Position numbers and translations under genes: made by a program. From Acidobacteriota bacterium (GTDB lineage Bacteria; Acidobacteriota; Terriglobia; Terriglobales; Acidobacteriaceae), in NCBI GenBank assembly GCA_021798655.1, contig JAJZFE010000077.1, positions 1-7,449 on the forward strand: DNA of 7,449 bases, given 5' to 3'. Of this stretch, positions 5,252 through 7,449 are shown in pieces (position 1 is the stretch's first letter; every line of letters begins with the position of its first letter). Below the pieces are notes generated by a model. It was given only the letters and a program-made list of their open reading frames with translations, ran no database searches and was not told where the DNA came from.

Positions 5252-6139
5252 TCAACCCGCCTGGCACGACGGGCACCAGAACAGGTTCCTCCCGCCGAAG
5301 CCCTCCTGCTTCATCACCTTCGTCCCGCACACAAAGCATGGCTGTCCGTTGCGCCGATAGACATAGTGCGCCTCTTCGGCCAACGCGCTCCCACGCTTGT
5401 GCGGCCGATCCTTCTTCAGCGTCGTCACAATGCGCCGGTCAATCATGCCCTCGCGCATCAGCGGCCCCATCTCCCGCCACATCGTCTGCAGCACGGCAGG
5501 CGACACATCCTTGCCCGGCGTGAACGGGCTCTGCCTCGCCCGAAAGAGCAGCTCCGCGCGGTAGATGTTCCCGATACCCGCGAACACATCCTGCTCCATC
5601 AGCAGCAGACCGATCGGCTTCCTGCTCTTGGCAACCTTCGCCAACGCCTTGTCCGGCGCATCTCCGTTCAGCGGGTCTGCGCCAAGCCGGCTGACCAGCG
5701 TCTGCCACTGTGCCTCGCTCCACACCGAGCAGTCCGTCGGACCACGCAGCTCCACCCAGGCCACCTGCTCCGGCTCCAGGTGCCCCGTCCCGTCATCGGA
5801 CGAGTACCAACCATGCCGCCTGGTCTCGCCGGGCATCGCCGGCAGCTTCACCTTCGCTGCACTCCACATCCGCAGCCGCAGCGCGCCCTTCACCGGCGGC
5901 AGCGGCCCCGAGCCTTCCGTAAAGTCGCCCTGCAGCCCCAGATGCACATGCAGAATCAGGTCTCTACCGAACTCGTACCCAAGATGCTTTCCATGCGCGC
6001 GCACCCGAACCAGCTTGCGCCCGCTCAGCATCGGCCCGTCCGTAAACCGCCCCTGCGGCCCATCCACCAACACCGGCTTACCGCGAAACGCAGCTTCATG
6101 CCGCTCCGCCCAGCGGTGAATCTCATTGCCTTCAGGCAT
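5252..6139 (-). CDS. Fpg/Nei-family DNA glycosylase / AP lyase
   Basis: This base-excision repair enzyme of 295 aa removes oxidised bases and cuts the abasic site. It begins MPEGNEIHRW: after Met removal, the catalytic proline and glutamate of the family are at the N-terminus. K51 in RAHGKHL is the conserved lysine of the N-terminal domain. The helix-two-turn-helix domain spans about 150-205 and includes PIGLLLMEQDVFAGIGNIYR (175-194), with the DNA-contacting asparagine. A C-terminal zinc finger uses C268, C271, C289 and C292. The gap between its two cysteine pairs is 17 residues, one more than in E. coli Fpg or Nei. PEGNEI, in place of PEGPEI or PEGDT, places it in a less studied subfamily, so whether it is Fpg-like (8-oxoG) or Nei-like (oxidised pyrimidines) is open. 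It starts 41 bp after the small upstream gene. The link to the chaperone genes appears to be positional only. Confidence 0.9.
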   Translation of the reverse strand: MPEGNEIHRWAERHEAAFRGKPVLVDGPQGRFTDGPMLSGRKLVRVRAHGKHLGYEFGRDLILHVHLGLQGDFTEGSGPLPPVKGALRLRMWSAAKVKLPAMPGETRRHGWYSSDDGTGHLEPEQVAWVELRGPTDCSVWSEAQWQTLVSRLGADPLNGDAPDKALAKVAKSRKPIGLLLMEQDVFAGIGNIYRAELLFRARQSPFTPGKDVSPAVLQTMWREMGPLMREGMIDRRIVTTLKKDRPHKRGSALAEEAHYVYRRNGQPCFVCGTKVMKQEGFGGRNLFWCPSCQAG

Positions 6140-6180
6140 CGGCTCTCAACACCTCGCGCTCACACGCTACAACCATGTAC

Positions 6181-6465
6181 CTAATTCCACATCGTGCTGG
6201 CCTTGATCGCCTCCACGCTGAACATCTGGTCCGGCTCGCTCTGCCGCATCCGCACGGCAAACTGCTCAGCCTCCACGCGCGACCCAAACAGGCTTCGGCT
6301 ATACAGCTTGCCAGCGCGCGTCGCATCGCAACGCCACACCATCTCGCCCGCATATCCACGCGCCGCGCCCAGGTCCCACTGCACCGCACCCGGCCACGCC
6401 TGGTCACGCCCCCCAGCGCCCAGCTGAAGATCGTCCTGATCGTACTCGTTCCTGTCGTCTCTCAT
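6181..6465 (-). CDS. Small conserved-looking protein of unknown function
   Basis: This gene encodes 94 aa and I do not recognise the family. The frame is open for about 45 codons further upstream, but the ATG at 6465 has AGGAGG 6 nt before it, and the upstream part is arginine/cysteine-rich and unlike a real N-terminus. The protein has an acidic, glutamine-rich start (MRDDRNEYDQDD), a glycine-rich middle and a compact C-terminal half (about 38-94) with GEMVWRCDATRAGKLYSRSL, then EAEQFAVRMRQSEPDQMFSVEAI. The alternating pattern suggests a small alpha/beta domain in which strands flank one helix. There is no signal peptide or membrane segment. It lies between dnaK and the DNA glycosylase gene in the same direction, with its own 194-bp leader. 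Confidence 0.65.
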   Translation of the reverse strand: MRDDRNEYDQDDLQLGAGGRDQAWPGAVQWDLGAARGYAGEMVWRCDATRAGKLYSRSLFGSRVEAEQFAVRMRQSEPDQMFSVEAIKASTMWN

Positions 6466-6483
6466 GGCCGTCCTCCTCACTCT

Positions 6484-6508
6484 ATTGGACGCAGCACCCG
6501 CGCCCAAT
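6484..6508 (-). promoter_or_regulatory. RNA hairpin just upstream of the ribosome binding site
   Basis: On the minus-strand RNA, AUUGGGCGC pairs with GCGUCCAAU around a 7-nt loop: 9 bp including one G-U wobble. The same segment on the plus strand has an A-C mismatch, so pairing is better in the transcript that carries the small gene. It ends about 6 nt before the AGGAGG of the 94-aa gene. It could affect translation start or simply be chance. Confidence 0.35.
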
Positions 6509-6586
6509 CGCTTCACTTTCTTCAACCCGCGTTTGCACAACTTGATGCGGTCACACTTCCAACCGCACACGCTCACTGAGATGCAC

Positions 6587-6612
6587 AGAGGAGGAGCCAA
6601 AGCTCCTCCTCT
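6587..6612 (-). terminator. Strong hairpin downstream of dnaK
   Basis: An 11-bp perfect stem (AGAGGAGGAGC pairing with GCTCCTCCTCT) closes a 4-nt loop, 47 bp beyond the dnaK stop. In the direction of dnaK transcription it is not followed by a T-run (GTGCATCTC follows), so it is not a standard intrinsic terminator. It may be a Rho-dependent or partial terminator, or a 3'-end stabilising structure. The CU-rich arm is also complementary to the AGGAGG region of the next gene. Confidence 0.5.
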
Positions 6613-6659
6613 TGTGTACGCACCAGCGGGCCAGTTGGTTCTGTCCTACTGTGGATCAC

Positions 6660-7449
6660 TTACTTCTCCGTGTCGACATACTCCGCGTCGATCACGCCTT
6701 CGTCCTTCTTCGGCTCCTCGGCATGAGGCGCAGCGCCCTCTGCCGAAGCCGTCTCCGCGGCTGCAGCCGTCGCCTTGTACAGCGCCTCGGCCAGCTTGTG
6801 GCTCGCCGCGGTCAGCTTCTCGCGCGACGCGTTCAGCTCCGCCGTGCTGGCATCACCGCCCAGCGTCGTCTTCGCCTCGGCCAACGCGCCTTCCACGTCG
6901 CCCTTATCGGCACCGTCCAGCTTTTCGCCGCCGTCCTTCAGCATCTTCTCCACGTTGTAGACCATCGAGTCCAGCTGGTTCTTTGCCTCGATCTTCTCCT
7001 TCGCTTCCTTGTCCTCGGCCGCGTGCGCCTCGGCATCCTTCGCCATGCGCTCGACCTCTTCCTTGCTCAGGCCCGAAGAGCTCGTGATCGTGATCTTCGC
7101 GTCCTTGCCCGTCGCATTGTCCTTCGCACTCACGTTCAGGATGCCGTTCGCGTCGATGTCGAACGTCACCTCAATCTGCGGCACGCCGCGCGGTGCAGGC
7201 AGGATGCCGCCCAGCTTGAACTTGCCCAGCGTCCGGTTCTGCGCCGCCATCGGACGCTCACCCTGCATCACGTGAACCTCAACCTCGGTCTGGTTATCGG
7301 CCGCCGTCGAGAACGTCTCCGACTTCTTCGTCGGAATCGTCGTGTTGCGCGGAATCATCGCCGTCGCCACGCTGCCCATCGTCTCAATGCTCAGCGTCAG
7401 CGGCGTCACGTCCAGCAGCAGCAGGTCCTTCACATCGCCGGCCAGCACG
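6660..7449 (-). CDS. dnaK: Chaperone DnaK (Hsp70), C-terminal part
   Basis: This is the 3' part of the ATP-dependent chaperone gene, cut by the window edge; about 263 residues are visible, matching E. coli DnaK from about residue 380 to the end. It begins in the interdomain linker region ([16 protein letters not shown]), and the N-terminal ATPase domain lies outside. The beta-sandwich substrate-binding domain follows, with [31 protein letters not shown] and [19 protein letters not shown], then the helical lid. The disordered alanine/glutamate-rich tail ends in the conserved [11 protein letters not shown]. The C-terminus is intact. It is the partner of DnaJ and, by family knowledge, co-repressor for HspR. 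No grpE follows it here; the next genes are unrelated. Confidence 0.97.
   Translation of the reverse strand, partial: VLAGDVKDLLLLDVTPLTLSIETMGSVATAMIPRNTTIPTKKSETFSTAADNQTEVEVHVMQGERPMAAQNRTLGKFKLGGILPAPRGVPQIEVTFDIDANGILNVSAKDNATGKDAKITITSSSGLSKEEVERMAKDAEAHAAEDKEAKEKIEAKNQLDSMVYNVEKMLKDGGEKLDGADKGDVEGALAEAKTTLGGDASTAELNASREKLTAASHKLAEALYKATAAAAETASAEGAAPHAEEPKKDEGVIDAEYVDTEK

Noticed and set aside
5252..6139. Possibility that the glycosylase belongs to a defence or TA island
   Set aside because: It is a normal base-excision repair enzyme with intact catalytic residues. Apart from being codirectional with the TA genes nothing ties it to defence.
6466..6600. N-terminal extension of the small downstream gene in the same open frame
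   Set aside because: The extension overlaps the strong hairpin, is basic and cysteine-rich, and lies upstream of a perfect AGGAGG plus ATG. It is more likely an untranslated leader.
1..7449. tRNA, rRNA, CRISPR array, transposase or integrase
   Set aside because: Looked for on both strands; no cloverleaf, spaced repeats or recombinase motifs were seen.

Overview
The window is GC-rich (roughly 60-65% by eye) bacterial chromosome, densely coded, with nearly all genes on the minus strand. The combination of DnaK, DnaJ and an HspR-type MerR repressor, an HpnI-like hopanoid glycosyltransferase, a PEGNEI-type Fpg/Nei glycosylase and this codon style suggests a soil Acidobacteriota of the Terriglobia type (Granulicella, Terriglobus, Edaphobacter, Acidobacterium). 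That placement is inference from protein character; no rRNA or marker gene is present.

Reading along the minus strand, from high to low coordinates: the C-terminal 40% of dnaK runs off the right edge (6660-7449). A 194-bp spacer with two RNA hairpin candidates follows, then a small unrecognised protein (6181-6465), an Fpg/Nei DNA glycosylase (5252-6139), a HigB-HigA toxin-antitoxin pair (5211-4609), dnaJ (4606-3365) and a BrnT toxin with an overlapping antitoxin (3361-2857). The only plus-strand gene, a membrane-anchored short-chain dehydrogenase (1888-2853), meets that antitoxin tail to tail. Beyond it the minus strand resumes with hspR (1756-1370), a possible 14-codon leader ORF (1332-1288) and hpnI (1291-110). 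The left end (1-109) has no gene but holds a G-quadruplex motif and a long inverted repeat.

The backbone looks like a dispersed dnaK-dnaJ-hspR heat-shock locus. HspR normally represses the DnaK chaperone operon, and DnaJ delivers clients to DnaK. grpE is absent from the window. The most unusual feature is that dnaJ sits between two toxin-first toxin-antitoxin modules with gaps of 2 and 3 nt, giving the apparent transcription unit higB-higA-dnaJ-brnT-antitoxin. The higB-higA-chaperone order matches that of toxin-antitoxin-chaperone (TAC) systems, whose known chaperone is SecB-like; here the chaperone is a full-length DnaJ. Whether this is functional coupling or chance insertion cannot be settled from the sequence alone.
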